A stretch of DNA of 64,000 nt from Pseudomonas sp. 21. GTDB taxonomy: Bacteria; Pseudomonadota; Gammaproteobacteria; Pseudomonadales; Pseudomonadaceae. Positions 31,083 through 39,655 of the stretch are shown here, in pieces. The translations under genes and the position numbers were made by a program. The notes under the pieces were generated by a model that was not told the DNA's origin, did not search any database, and saw nothing but the letters and a program-made list of their open reading frames with translations. Position 1 is the stretch's first letter, and each line of letters starts with the position of its first letter. The DNA lies in NCBI RefSeq assembly GCF_000955805.1, contig NZ_JYOA01000003.1, positions 702,944 to 766,943 of the forward strand. Reading direction: 5' to 3'.

Positions 31083-31624
31083 GGCGAGGGCGTTTCCTTC
31101 AGAACCTGGTAGCGCATCTGCACGATGCCGCTGGGGAAGCTGCGCTGCTCGAGCAGCTGCAGGCGTTGCTCGAGGCCGATGCTGAAGAGGGGAATGCCGG
31201 CGCCGAGCAGGTGCGGAATGATGCTGACGATCACTTCGTCGAGCAAGCCTGCGGCGAGGAAATTGCCGGCCAGGCTGCCGCCGCCCACCAGCCAGATGCG
31301 CTCGCAGCCGCGCGCTTCCAGTGAGGCGAGTGCGTCTACCGGGGTGTAGTGCTCCAACTCCACCTGTGGCGCGGCCTTGCGCAGATGGTTGGAGCGGGTC
31401 ATGACCAGCGCGGGCTTGTCCGGGTACGGCCATTCGTCCTGCTTCAGGCAGAACAGGTAGGTGGCGCGGCCCATGAGCAGCCCGTCGATGCCGGCATAGA
31501 AGGCGTTGTAGCCGTGGTCGTCGGCTTCGCTGCCGTAACCTTCGAGCCAGTCCACGCTGCCGTCCGGGCGGGCGATGTAGCCGTCGAGGCTGGCCGCCAC
31601 GTAATAAATGAGAGTCGATGGCAC
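31079..31624 (-). CDS. Dihydrofolate reductase-like (RibD C-terminal) protein
   Basis: A 181-residue protein of the RibD-C/DHFR-like family, a probable NAD(P)H-dependent reductase of unknown substrate. It starts with GTG at 31622-31624, preceded by AGGAG 7 nt upstream, giving MPSTLIYYVAASLDGYIARPDGSVDWL; the N-terminal YYVAASLDGYIARPDG is the family signature. Further motifs are GIDGLLMGRATYLF and WLVGGGSLAGNFLAAGLLDEVIVSIIPHLLGAGIPLF. The longer frame to 31765 was rejected because the added residues are not family-like. It is coupled to the downstream Nudix gene by a 4-nt overlap. Confidence 0.88.
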   Translation of the reverse strand: MPSTLIYYVAASLDGYIARPDGSVDWLEGYGSEADDHGYNAFYAGIDGLLMGRATYLFCLKQDEWPYPDKPALVMTRSNHLRKAAPQVELEHYTPVDALASLEARGCERIWLVGGGSLAGNFLAAGLLDEVIVSIIPHLLGAGIPLFSIGLEQRLQLLEQRSFPSGIVQMRYQVLKETPSP

Positions 31625-31810
31625 CTGTATTCTCCTTTTTGTCAGGCCCATCAGAGCATGGCATCGCCTGTGGGCTGGCGCCGGTACGTTTGTCGGGTTA
31701 TTGACGCTGCGGGGCGCGCACAGGGGCCGTCGGCAATAATTCCAGCGCGCCGGCTCGGCAAACATTAAGCTATGCAGCTATTTGGTCTTTACGTGATATC
31801 GAGGTCTGCC

Positions 31811-33133
31811 TTGTTCTCCCAATTCGCCCTCCACGAACGCCTGCTCAAGGCGCTCGATTCGTTGTCCTTCACCGAGCCGACCCCGGTCCAGGCCGCGGCC
31901 ATTCCGAAGGCCCTGGAGGGACGCGACCTGCGGGTGACGGCGCAGACCGGCAGCGGCAAGACCGCCGCCTTCCTGCTGCCGCTGCTGCATCGCCTGCTCA
32001 CCGAGGAGAAGCCCAAGAGCGGCGCCCGCGCGCTGATCCTGCTGCCCACCCGCGAGCTGGCCCAGCAGACCCTCAAGGAAGTCGAGCGCTTCGCCCAGTT
32101 CACCTACATCAAGGCCTGCCTGATCACCGGCGGCGAAGACTTCAAGGTGCAGGGCGCGCGCCTGCGCAAGAATCCGGAAATCATCATCGGCACCCCGGGC
32201 CGCCTGAACGAGCAGTTCAACGCCGGCAACCTGCCGCTGGGTGACGTCGAAGTGCTGATCCTCGACGAAGCCGACCGCATGCTCGACATGGGCTTCTCCG
32301 AGGACGTGCTCAAGCTCGCCGCGCAGTGCCCGGCCGAGCGCCAGACCCTGCTGTTCTCCGCCACCAGCGGCAGCGGCCTGCACGAGATGGTCGAGAAGGT
32401 CCTGCGCGAGCCTGAGGTCCTGCAGCTCAACCGCGTCAGCGAGCTGAACGAGGACGTTAGCCAGCAGGTGATCCTGACCGACCACGTTGGCCACAAGGAA
32501 CAACTGCTGCAGTGGCTGCTGAGCAACGAGACCTACGAGAAGGCCATCGTCTTCACCAACACCCGCGTCGCTGCCGACCGTCTGACCGGCCGCCTGATCG
32601 CTGCCGGGCACAAGGTCTTCGTGCTGCACGGCGAGAAGGATCAGAAGGATCGCAAGCTGGCTATCGAGCGCCTGAAACAGGGCGCGGTGAAGATCCTCGT
32701 CGCCACCGACGTGGCCGCACGCGGCCTGGACGTCGACGGACTGGACCTGGTGATCAACTTCGATATTCCGCGCCGCGGCGATGAGTACGTGCACCGCATC
32801 GGTCGTACCGGTCGTGCAGGCGCCGCGGGTGCGGCGATCTCGCTGGTGGGGCACGGCGACTGGAACCTGATGTCGAGCATCGAGCGCTACCTCAAGCTGC
32901 GCTTCGAGCTGCGTGTCATCAATGAGCTGAAGGCTACCTACAAGGGGCCGAAGAAGGTCAAGGCTTCCGGCAAGGCGGCCGGCACCAAGAAGAAAAAGGA
33001 CGATGCGAAGAAGGCCGGCGGCAAGGCGGCGGCAAAGAAGAAGCCCGCTGCCAAGCGCAAGGCAGGCCCGTCCAAGGTCGTGAGCCAGGATGGCTTGGCG
33101 CCGCTCAAGCGCAAGAAGCCTGCAGCGGAATAA
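31811..33133 (+). CDS. DEAD-box ATP-dependent RNA helicase (SrmB/RhlE-like)
   Basis: A 440-residue DEAD-box helicase acting on structured RNA, probably in ribosome assembly or RNA decay. Motifs in order: Q-motif FTEPTPVQAAAIP, I AQTGSGKT, Ia PTRELAQQ, Ib TPGR, II DEADRMLDMGF, III SAT, V ATDVAARGLDVDGL, VI HRIGRTGRAG. A Lys/Ala-rich basic tail (about residues 375-440) probably binds RNA. I favour a TTG start at 31811: GAGG lies 6 nt upstream and the protein then begins MFSQFALHERLLKAL. An ATG at 31772 gives 13 extra residues. Confidence 0.92.
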   Translation: MFSQFALHERLLKALDSLSFTEPTPVQAAAIPKALEGRDLRVTAQTGSGKTAAFLLPLLHRLLTEEKPKSGARALILLPTRELAQQTLKEVERFAQFTYIKACLITGGEDFKVQGARLRKNPEIIIGTPGRLNEQFNAGNLPLGDVEVLILDEADRMLDMGFSEDVLKLAAQCPAERQTLLFSATSGSGLHEMVEKVLREPEVLQLNRVSELNEDVSQQVILTDHVGHKEQLLQWLLSNETYEKAIVFTNTRVAADRLTGRLIAAGHKVFVLHGEKDQKDRKLAIERLKQGAVKILVATDVAARGLDVDGLDLVINFDIPRRGDEYVHRIGRTGRAGAAGAAISLVGHGDWNLMSSIERYLKLRFELRVINELKATYKGPKKVKASGKAAGTKKKKDDAKKAGGKAAAKKKPAAKRKAGPSKVVSQDGLAPLKRKKPAAE

Positions 33134-33150
33134 GTCGTTCGCGTTACCCC

Positions 33151-33179
33151 AAACGCCTCCCTTGACCGGGGAGGCGTTT
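33151..33179 (+). terminator. Rho-independent terminator of the helicase gene
   Basis: An 11-bp stem (33151-33161 with 33169-33179) with a 7-nt loop and a T run, 18 nt after the stop. It also faces the end of the converging MFS gene and can serve both. Confidence 0.9.
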
Positions 33180-33193
33180 TTGTTTGTGCGCTG

Positions 33194-34858
33194 CTAGCCC
33201 AGCGTCTCCGGCGGCGCCTCGTAGCTGCCCGATTCATAGCTCACCCCGTGGCGGATCACCGGCGGCGCGTCACCCACGTGCAGGCTGGTGACGTTGTCGA
33301 TGATGGTCTTGTCCTCCAGGGTGAGGCGGTCGAGCATGCGCAGGTGGCCGATCCAGTTGTCCACCAGGAACAGTTCCTGCCAGACCTCCGGGTTGCTCAC
33401 GTCGCGGTACAGTGCCCAGCGTTCCGCGCCGTTGCGCAGGCGCAGGCGGCGTAGCGGTTTGGCGGAACGGACGAAGTCGCGGGTGCGCTCGGCGGGGATG
33501 TGGTACTCGATGGAGACCAGTACCGAGCCGCGCTCGGGGTTGAACACGAAGGTCGGCTGTCCCGGCACGCCGCTCGGTGCGCGGGCAATGCTGGTCGAAT
33601 CGAGTTCCGGCAGCCGAGAGTTGTAGAGCAGCGCCACCGAGACCAGCAGCAGGCAGCCGGCGGCAATCAGCGCGCCCTGCACACCCATGGTTTCGGCGAA
33701 ATGCCCCCAGAGGAAGGAGCCTGCTGCCAGTCCGCCGTAGATCGCGGTCTGGTACAGCGCCAGGGCGCGGGCCTTGACCCAGTCGGGCACGAGGATCTGC
33801 ACGGCGGAGTTGTAGGTGGCCACCGCCGCGATCCAGCAGGCGCCGCCCAGCACCAGTGCGGGGAAGATCACCCAGAGATTGTCGACCCAGCCGAGGATCA
33901 GCATGACCACGGCAAGCGTGGCGGCGGCGAAGCTGATCAACCGGCTGCTGCCCAGCCACTGCCGCGCCTTGCTTACCATGGTACTGGCGACGATGGCGCC
34001 CAGGCCCAGGGCGCCGAGCATGTAGCCGTACACCGAGGCGCTGCCGTCCGGGTTGCGATGCGCCAGTAGTGGCAGCAACGCCCAGACTGCACTGGCTGAC
34101 AGGCCGAAGACGGCTGAACGCAGCATCACCAGGCGGGTGACGCTGGAGTACTGGGTGAAGCGCAGCGCGGCGATCACGCCTTCGAAGATGTGCTCCGGCG
34201 GCAGGGTGCGCTTGGGCACGTCGCGGCGCCATTGCCAGATCGCCCAGATAAGTGCGGCGTAGCAGATGCAGTTGAACAGGAATACCCAGGAGGCCCCGGT
34301 GGCTGACAGCAGCAGGCCGCCGATGGCCGGGCCGACGGCGCGGGCGACGTTGTAGTTGACGCTGTTGAGCAGCACTGCATCGCCGAGCATGCGCGGCGGT
34401 ACCTGCTCGTTCACCGCCGCCTGCCAGGCGGGGATGGTGATCGAGCTGCCCAGCGACAGCCAGAGGATCGACACGATCAGCATCAGCGGGTCGAGGTAGC
34501 CCATGAACGCCAGCACCGTCACCAGCGCGGCGCCGGAGAGCTCCACCGTCAGGCCGACCAGCATGATCTTTCGGCGGTCGTGGTTGTCGGCCAGCACGCC
34601 GGACATGATCGACAGCAGTACCAGCGGCAGCGCCGAGGCGACCTGGATCATCGCCACCATCAGCGGGCTGGCATGGGCCTCGGTGACGACCCAGGCGGCG
34701 GCGACCGATTGCGCCCAGGTGCCCAGGTTGGCGAACAGGTTGCAGATCCAGATGATGCGGAACGCGGCGATGCTGAAGGGGGCGAGGACGCCGCTGCGGG
34801 GTTCGGCTGGATCGGGCTTGAGGGGAAGGTCTTGCTTGGGTGAAACGGACTGCAGCAT
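33194..34858 (-). CDS. MFS transporter with C-terminal soluble domain (MFS_3/EntS-like)
   Basis: A 554-residue major facilitator exporter. The first 410 residues or so hold about 12 helices, with IAAFRIIWICNLFANLGTWAQSVAAAWVVTEA at the start and SGVLADNHDRRKIMLVG as the cytoplasmic loop 2-3 motif. Residues from about 430 form a soluble ferredoxin-like extension (SVLVSIEYHIPAERTRDFVRSAKPLRRLRLRNGAERWALYRD), as known for the MFS_3 group, which includes the enterobactin exporter EntS. The substrate is unknown and no siderophore genes are nearby. The ATG at 34856-34858 was chosen; a further 97 in-frame codons upstream look non-coding. Confidence 0.85.
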   Translation of the reverse strand: MLQSVSPKQDLPLKPDPAEPRSGVLAPFSIAAFRIIWICNLFANLGTWAQSVAAAWVVTEAHASPLMVAMIQVASALPLVLLSIMSGVLADNHDRRKIMLVGLTVELSGAALVTVLAFMGYLDPLMLIVSILWLSLGSSITIPAWQAAVNEQVPPRMLGDAVLLNSVNYNVARAVGPAIGGLLLSATGASWVFLFNCICYAALIWAIWQWRRDVPKRTLPPEHIFEGVIAALRFTQYSSVTRLVMLRSAVFGLSASAVWALLPLLAHRNPDGSASVYGYMLGALGLGAIVASTMVSKARQWLGSSRLISFAAATLAVVMLILGWVDNLWVIFPALVLGGACWIAAVATYNSAVQILVPDWVKARALALYQTAIYGGLAAGSFLWGHFAETMGVQGALIAAGCLLLVSVALLYNSRLPELDSTSIARAPSGVPGQPTFVFNPERGSVLVSIEYHIPAERTRDFVRSAKPLRRLRLRNGAERWALYRDVSNPEVWQELFLVDNWIGHLRMLDRLTLEDKTIIDNVTSLHVGDAPPVIRHGVSYESGSYEAPPETLG

Positions 34859-35078
34859 GGGGACGCCCTTATTTCGAGTGGCCGGCACGCGCGCGCAACC
34901 GGTGCCTTTCCATGCCGGGCAAGTGTAGTGGCTGGGAGGGTTCGTGCCATTGATGATCGTCAGCCGTGGCGTTATCGGTGACACGCGCTGGCAAGCTTCG
35001 ACAGTGCCGGCGGGGCTTCGGATTGTTAGGCTGCGTGGGAATTTTCCGATTTGCACTGCCAATAAGAGCGAAGAGCCG

Positions 35079-36374
35079 ATGAAGCGACTTTCCACCTGCC
35101 TGCTGGCCGGCCTGCTGGCCCTGCCGCAAAGCCTCTGGGCCTGGTCCAATCACACCTTGGGCAGCTATATCGCCCTGCAACAATTGCCCGCGGTCGCCCA
35201 GGCACCGGAAGTCGAGGTCGAGCCGCTGGAAAGCTTCGTCAGCCAGCAGCGCGCCGGCCTGGTGCAACTGCTGGACGAGCAGGAGGCCTATGCCCGCGAG
35301 CACTTCCGCCAGTACCCGCCGCGCCCGGACGATCTGCGCCTGACCGAAGACGGCCGCGACGACCTGCGCCAGGCCTTCCTCATGGCGCTGCGCCTGAATC
35401 CCGAGATCAAGCTGGCCACCGCCGTGCAGCCTCCGCCTGGTGGTGAGTTGCCGAATCATGTGGCGTTGCAGCCGGCCGAGGTGCTGGTGTTCCGCAACCT
35501 GTCTGGCTGGAACCAGTGGCGTTTCGTCCAGTTGCAGGCTGGCGAGAAGATTCCGGCCATCGACGTGCTGGCCAGCGCCGCCGACGAGCCGGACTTCGGC
35601 CACGACATCAACCTGTTCAGCGACAACCCCGGCCAAGCCGGCCAGCGCTACGGCTTCGGCACCCAGCCGTTCGGCGACCCGCGCTACGAGTTCAGCTCCC
35701 AGGCGCCGTTCCACATGGGCTTCTACCACGAGGACGCGATCATCTTCACCGGCGCGCCGTACCTGGAGCGCAACTGGCCGGAATGGCGCGCCTACCAGTT
35801 CTACGGCCTGGCGCGCTTCGCCTTCGAGAAGGGCCATCCTTACTGGGGCTACCGTTTCCTTGGCTGGGCGATGCACTACATCCAGGACATGACCCAGCCT
35901 TACCACTCGACGCCGCTGCCGGGTGAGACCACCACCAGCATGCTGTGGACGGCGGGCAAGTCCATCGCCGGTTTCGATGCCGACAAGCAGGCGGCGATCC
36001 AGCGTGTGGCGGACCGGCATACGGGGGTGGAGCGGTATCAGGTGGACTGGCTGCGCGAGACGCTGCGCCTGGGCGGGCAGTCGCCATTGCTGGCGGCCTA
36101 TGCGGATGTCAGTACCGACGGCACTTATCCACCGTACTCGACGGAGTATCTGCGTGAGGTGGTAGCGAGCGAATCCCATGCCCATGCAGCGGCGTTCGAT
36201 GAGGCGATCGGCCATTGGCTGGAAAACGAGAAGGCGCCGGCGGGGGATTTCAGCGCGGGGAACTCACCGGAGCCGTTCCGGCACGATGAGGCGTTGGATG
36301 AGCAGATTCTGCAATTGATCCGGCATTTCGGCGCACACAGTCGCAACATTGCGAAGGCGGCCCTGCAGCCGTAA
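35079..36374 (+). CDS. Secreted zinc-dependent phospholipase C / S1-P1 nuclease-like enzyme
   Basis: A 431-residue exported protein. The signal peptide MKRLSTCLLAGLLALPQSLWA cleaves before WSNHTLGSY, leaving an N-terminal Trp. In the zinc phospholipase C/S1-P1 superfamily that Trp ligates zinc. Other predicted ligands are His in WSNHTLG, Asp in FGHDINLFSD, His in APFHMGFYHEDA, and the pattern HYIQDMTQPYH (HxxxDxxQPxH), the classic ligand set. It may hydrolyse phospholipids or nucleic acids; sequence alone does not decide. As I recall, P. aeruginosa PlcB is a phospholipase C that may be of this type. The start at 35079 follows GAAGAG and precedes the signal peptide directly. Confidence 0.82.
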   Translation: MKRLSTCLLAGLLALPQSLWAWSNHTLGSYIALQQLPAVAQAPEVEVEPLESFVSQQRAGLVQLLDEQEAYAREHFRQYPPRPDDLRLTEDGRDDLRQAFLMALRLNPEIKLATAVQPPPGGELPNHVALQPAEVLVFRNLSGWNQWRFVQLQAGEKIPAIDVLASAADEPDFGHDINLFSDNPGQAGQRYGFGTQPFGDPRYEFSSQAPFHMGFYHEDAIIFTGAPYLERNWPEWRAYQFYGLARFAFEKGHPYWGYRFLGWAMHYIQDMTQPYHSTPLPGETTTSMLWTAGKSIAGFDADKQAAIQRVADRHTGVERYQVDWLRETLRLGGQSPLLAAYADVSTDGTYPPYSTEYLREVVASESHAHAAAFDEAIGHWLENEKAPAGDFSAGNSPEPFRHDEALDEQILQLIRHFGAHSRNIAKAALQP

Positions 36375-36431
36375 AGAGGGCTGGCCGTTGCGCCGGGGCT
36401 GCGTGGGCCTCGGCGCAACCGCACAAGTCGC

Positions 36432-36695
36432 TTAGCCGCCGGAGCAGCCGTTGCCCCACACCTGGTATTCGACGGTGTGGCGCTGACCCTGGGTATCTTC
36501 GTAGGTCATGCGCGCCGGCACGATGCCGCACTCGTTGGACACGTCGGTGGTCGAGATCACGTGGGCGACGTCCAGTTTCATGTCGTAGGTGTACTGCTCC
36601 ACGGCCGCGCTTGGCGCCTGGTCGGCGGCGTTCACCTGCTCGGCCAGGGCGAGCGAAGAGAAGCCCAGCATGGCCAGGATGACTACAGCTTTCAT
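36432..36695 (-). CDS. DUF2790 family secreted protein (paralogue 2, two cysteines)
   Basis: An 87-residue exported protein, paralogous to the one at 4554-4820. The signal peptide is MKAVVILAMLGFSSLALAEQ. The mature domain has YTYDMKLDVAHVIST, then CGIVPARMTYEDTQGQRHTVEYQVWGNGC, matching DUF2790. Unlike the first copy it has two cysteines, at the GIVPA motif and near the C-terminus, placed to form a disulfide that would tie the strand to the tail. Function is unknown. The start is the ATG at 36693-36695; a frame 43 codons longer was rejected because it would bury the signal peptide. Confidence 0.85.
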   Translation of the reverse strand: MKAVVILAMLGFSSLALAEQVNAADQAPSAAVEQYTYDMKLDVAHVISTTDVSNECGIVPARMTYEDTQGQRHTVEYQVWGNGCSGG

Positions 36696-36980
36696 GAATT
36701 TACCTGCCTTGTTCCCGGTGTCCGGACGTGACGGGTCCGTGACGTTCAGCGGATGGCTGCGTCGGGAATCGTTGGGGATGATTACGGGTCTTGGGTGGTG
36801 TTGCGGCGCGCGCTGTAACAGCACGGAAATAATAGGATTTGCCTGACCTGAGTCATATATCCAGGCGCCAACAAGACTTCGTACTCAGAGGCAACAATCC
36901 AGGATCGACGCGGGTTGCAGGGGTTGTTCCGCGGCGGGTGGTCGCAGGTTGGGTCGATTTGCGATGCGGTTGCGGATGGC

Positions 36981-37052
36981 GTGGGAGCGGGCTCCGCCCG
37001 CGATCGATTCGTGGCGCGCCGGAAGCCAATCGCGGACGGAGTCCGCTCCCAC
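36981..37052. repeat. Second REP family, GTGGGAGCGGGCTCCGCCCGCGA type
   Basis: Two inverted 23-bp units, 36981-37003 and 37030-37052, matching at 21 of 23 positions when one is reverse-complemented. Each contains a GGGCTCCGCCCG-like palindrome. It is unrelated in sequence to the GAGCAAGCTC family immediately downstream. The gap 36696-37160 contains this element, the next one, and no supported gene. Confidence 0.8.
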
Positions 37053-37084
37053 GCAGCGATCAGATGCTGTGCCGTGCCGTGTGG

Positions 37085-37150
37085 TTCGCGAGCAAGCTCG
37101 CTCCTACAGGTGGGCGTCGGCTTTTGTGTAGGAGCGAGCTTGCTCGCGAA
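37085..37150. repeat. REP pair (GAGCAAGCTCGCTCCTACA family), perfect arms
   Basis: A perfect 24-bp inverted repeat, 37085-37108 and 37127-37150, with an 18-nt loop and the TACA ends facing inward, as at 4350-4413. It lies 10 nt before the FUSC stop codon, so it may form the 3' end of that message. Confidence 0.92.
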
Positions 37151-37160
37151 CCCGCCCCGC

Positions 37161-39308
37161 TCAATCGCGCAGCGGCGACTGCGGATCGAGCAGCGAGGTG
37201 CGGATGAAGTGCAGGTAGCTGCACACCCGGCGCAGGGGCGAGGAGTCGAAGTGCGGCGGGCGCCGGTCATCGGTGTTGCGGGTTGCGTGGATGGCGTGCT
37301 CCACGGCGGCCAGCGCGCGCTGGCGGTTGCTCTCGCTGGGCTGGATGAACAGGCGGATCAGCGCGCGGCCCAGCGCGCGGATGGCCCGGCGCCAGGGCAT
37401 GCGCTCGGCGTACCAGGGCTCCTTCGGCAGGGCGGCCTGCTCGCGGCGCAGCTCGATGATCGACAGGCCGATCTCCTGCACCTGGAAGGTCCAGCGCAGC
37501 AACCGGCGCTGCACGTCCGGACGGCCTGTGGATAACCCATAGGCCTGGTTCAGCAGGTCACGGGTGCCGCTTTCGAAATTCGACGACAGACCCTTCAGTG
37601 GATCGCTGATCACCCGCACCACGCGCAGGCGCAACTCGGCTTCCAGGCGCTCCCACAACCAGGGTCGGTTCGGCGGCAGGATGACGATCGCCGCGACCAC
37701 GGCCATGCCCATGGACAGCAGCATCGCCAGGTATTCGTTGATGAAGGTGTAGGCGTCGTAGCGCGCCAGGTTCGCCGGCAACGAGGCGATGCAGAACCAC
37801 ACCAGCAGGCCGACGCCGTAGCCGCTCCACTTCGGCCGGGTGATCAGGAAGGCACCGAGGGCGAACACCGGCGCGAGTACGAAGCACAGCAGCGGGAAGC
37901 CGTCGATGTGCGGCAGCACGCGGAAGGTCAGGATGAAGCCCAGCGTCGCGCCGAGCAGGGTGCCGAGGGTCAGTTGCAGCGACAGGCGCTTGGGATTGGG
38001 CGAAGCGGAGGAGAGCGCGGCGATCAGTACCGAGGTCAGCGCGAAGGTGGCGCCGCTGAGCCAGGAGGTCTCGATCCAGAACACACCACCGACTATCACC
38101 AGCAGTGCGCAGCGGAAGCCCGCGACGGCGGCGGCAAGCGCATTCGCCTTGGGCGTGAAGCGCTCCTTCCACTGCTCGCGCTCGTGCTTGTGTGCGGCGA
38201 GCGAGGCGTGGGTCTGCGCGTAGTTGTGCATGTCGTCGACGAAGCGGAAGAGCAGCTCGGCGGCGGTCTCGAAATCCAGTTGGTCGGCTTCCCGCGGGCA
38301 GGTGTGGCCGAGGTTGGCGCGGGCTTCGCGGATGCGTGGCATCAGGTGGTGCTTGCACAGTTCCAGCTGCACGCTCAGGCGCTCGGCGTCCGCTTCGCTG
38401 AGTGGCCGGCCGTGCCAGCTCGCAAGCAGCTCGCTGACGTCGATCAGGCACGGCATCAGCACTTCCAGCACGTTGCTGGCCTGGCGTTCGCGCAGGCGGT
38501 CGAGCAGGCGCTGCAGGGCGTGGAAGCGCGTGGTCAGTTGCATGAACTCGCTGTTCAGCCGCGCCAGGCGGCCACTGCGCAGGCGCATGTGCGGGTCTTC
38601 GAAGGCGGTGACGTTGCGCAGGCTTTCCAGGCCCACCACTTCGGCGGCGATGCGCGCGCTGGCCTGCTCGAAGCGCTCGCGCTCCAGCGTGCCGTTGAGG
38701 CCCGCGCTGGCGAGGCCGGCGAAGTCGCCGAAGCGGGTGTTCAGCGCATTGCGCAGGGCGGCAGTGCTGGTCTGCGGCAGGACGATGGCGCTGACCACGC
38801 CAGTGCAGAGAATCCCCAGGGTGATCTCGATCACCCGCCACAGCGCCTGCATGAAGGCGCCTTCGGGGTGCAGCGTGGCGGGAATGCCGATCATCACGGC
38901 GGTGTAGCCGGCCAGCAGGCAGGCATAGGCGCGGAAGTCGCGATAGCGTGCCGCACCGGCGGTGCACAGGCCGACCCAGATCGCCACGCAGAGCAGGAAC
39001 AGCACACGCTCCTGGGCGAACAGCGCGATGAAGGTGACCATCACCGTGAGCCCGGCCAGCGTGCCGAGGATGCGGTAGAAACTCTTTGCCAGCACCTGGC
39101 CGCTCTGCGGCTGCAGCACGATGAAGGCGCTCACCAGCACGGTATTGGGCTGCGGCAGTTCCAGGCGGTAGGCCAGCCACAACGCCGTGAAGGCGGTGAT
39201 CAGCGTCTTGAGGATGAACATCCAGGTGACGCCATCGGTGTGCGCCCAGTCGGACAGGGCGAAACGCACCGCGGCGGCCTTGGGCAGGCGCACGGACAGA
39301 CTGCTCAT
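37161..39308 (-). CDS. FUSC-family inner membrane efflux protein
   Basis: A 715-residue protein of the fusaric acid resistance/AaeB (FUSC) family. It has two membrane blocks, about residues 25-180 (ILKTLITAFTALWLAYRLELPQPNTVLVSAFIVLQPQSGQVLAKSFYRILGT) and 370-510, each with about six helices and followed by a cytoplasmic helical region. Such proteins export aromatic carboxylates or similar acids, usually with a membrane-fusion partner. No such partner lies nearby. The ATG at 39306-39308 gives MSSLSVRLPKAAAVRF. A LysR regulator lies divergently 347 nt away with a perfect T-N11-A operator between them, so it probably controls this gene. Confidence 0.88.
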   Translation of the reverse strand: MSSLSVRLPKAAAVRFALSDWAHTDGVTWMFILKTLITAFTALWLAYRLELPQPNTVLVSAFIVLQPQSGQVLAKSFYRILGTLAGLTVMVTFIALFAQERVLFLLCVAIWVGLCTAGAARYRDFRAYACLLAGYTAVMIGIPATLHPEGAFMQALWRVIEITLGILCTGVVSAIVLPQTSTAALRNALNTRFGDFAGLASAGLNGTLERERFEQASARIAAEVVGLESLRNVTAFEDPHMRLRSGRLARLNSEFMQLTTRFHALQRLLDRLRERQASNVLEVLMPCLIDVSELLASWHGRPLSEADAERLSVQLELCKHHLMPRIREARANLGHTCPREADQLDFETAAELLFRFVDDMHNYAQTHASLAAHKHEREQWKERFTPKANALAAAVAGFRCALLVIVGGVFWIETSWLSGATFALTSVLIAALSSASPNPKRLSLQLTLGTLLGATLGFILTFRVLPHIDGFPLLCFVLAPVFALGAFLITRPKWSGYGVGLLVWFCIASLPANLARYDAYTFINEYLAMLLSMGMAVVAAIVILPPNRPWLWERLEAELRLRVVRVISDPLKGLSSNFESGTRDLLNQAYGLSTGRPDVQRRLLRWTFQVQEIGLSIIELRREQAALPKEPWYAERMPWRRAIRALGRALIRLFIQPSESNRQRALAAVEHAIHATRNTDDRRPPHFDSSPLRRVCSYLHFIRTSLLDPQSPLRD

Positions 39309-39507
39309 CGGGCTTATCTCGGCAGGCGGTGGTCGGGCTGGGTCGGGTTTTGATAACCCTGTAGTTGGATGGCAGAGCGAAGGGGTGGCAGCACGTTGCA
39401 CGAAAGGCGGAGCACGGGTGCGAATCCTGGGGTGTCGCGGCGGGCCGCGTTGGGGAGGGCGATTCTAGAAGTGCGCCGGGGGGCAGGATAAGCTGACGGT
39501 TGGATGA

Positions 39508-39534
39508 ATTATTGTTGCCTGAAAGGACAATAAT
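39508..39534. promoter_or_regulatory. LysR-type operator (T-N11-A) between FUSC gene and regulator
   Basis: A perfect inverted repeat ATTATTGT (39508-39515) and ACAATAAT (39527-39534) separated by 11 nt, the exact T-N11-A format of LysR boxes. It lies 200 nt upstream of the FUSC start and 122 nt upstream of the LysR start. A second shorter repeat, GACAGG/CCTGTC at 39543-39548/39566-39571, is next to it on the regulator side. The remainder of the 347-nt gap has no gene. Confidence 0.75.
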
Positions 39535-39655
39535 CCCGTCGCGACAGGTATGCGACAATTCGCCGCCTGTCATGAATCTGTAACAAGGCGTTGCTCGTTC
39601 GAGCGCCGTTGCAGAGGCCGCCCGCCGTGGCGTGGACAGGCTCTCAGGAGAAATG

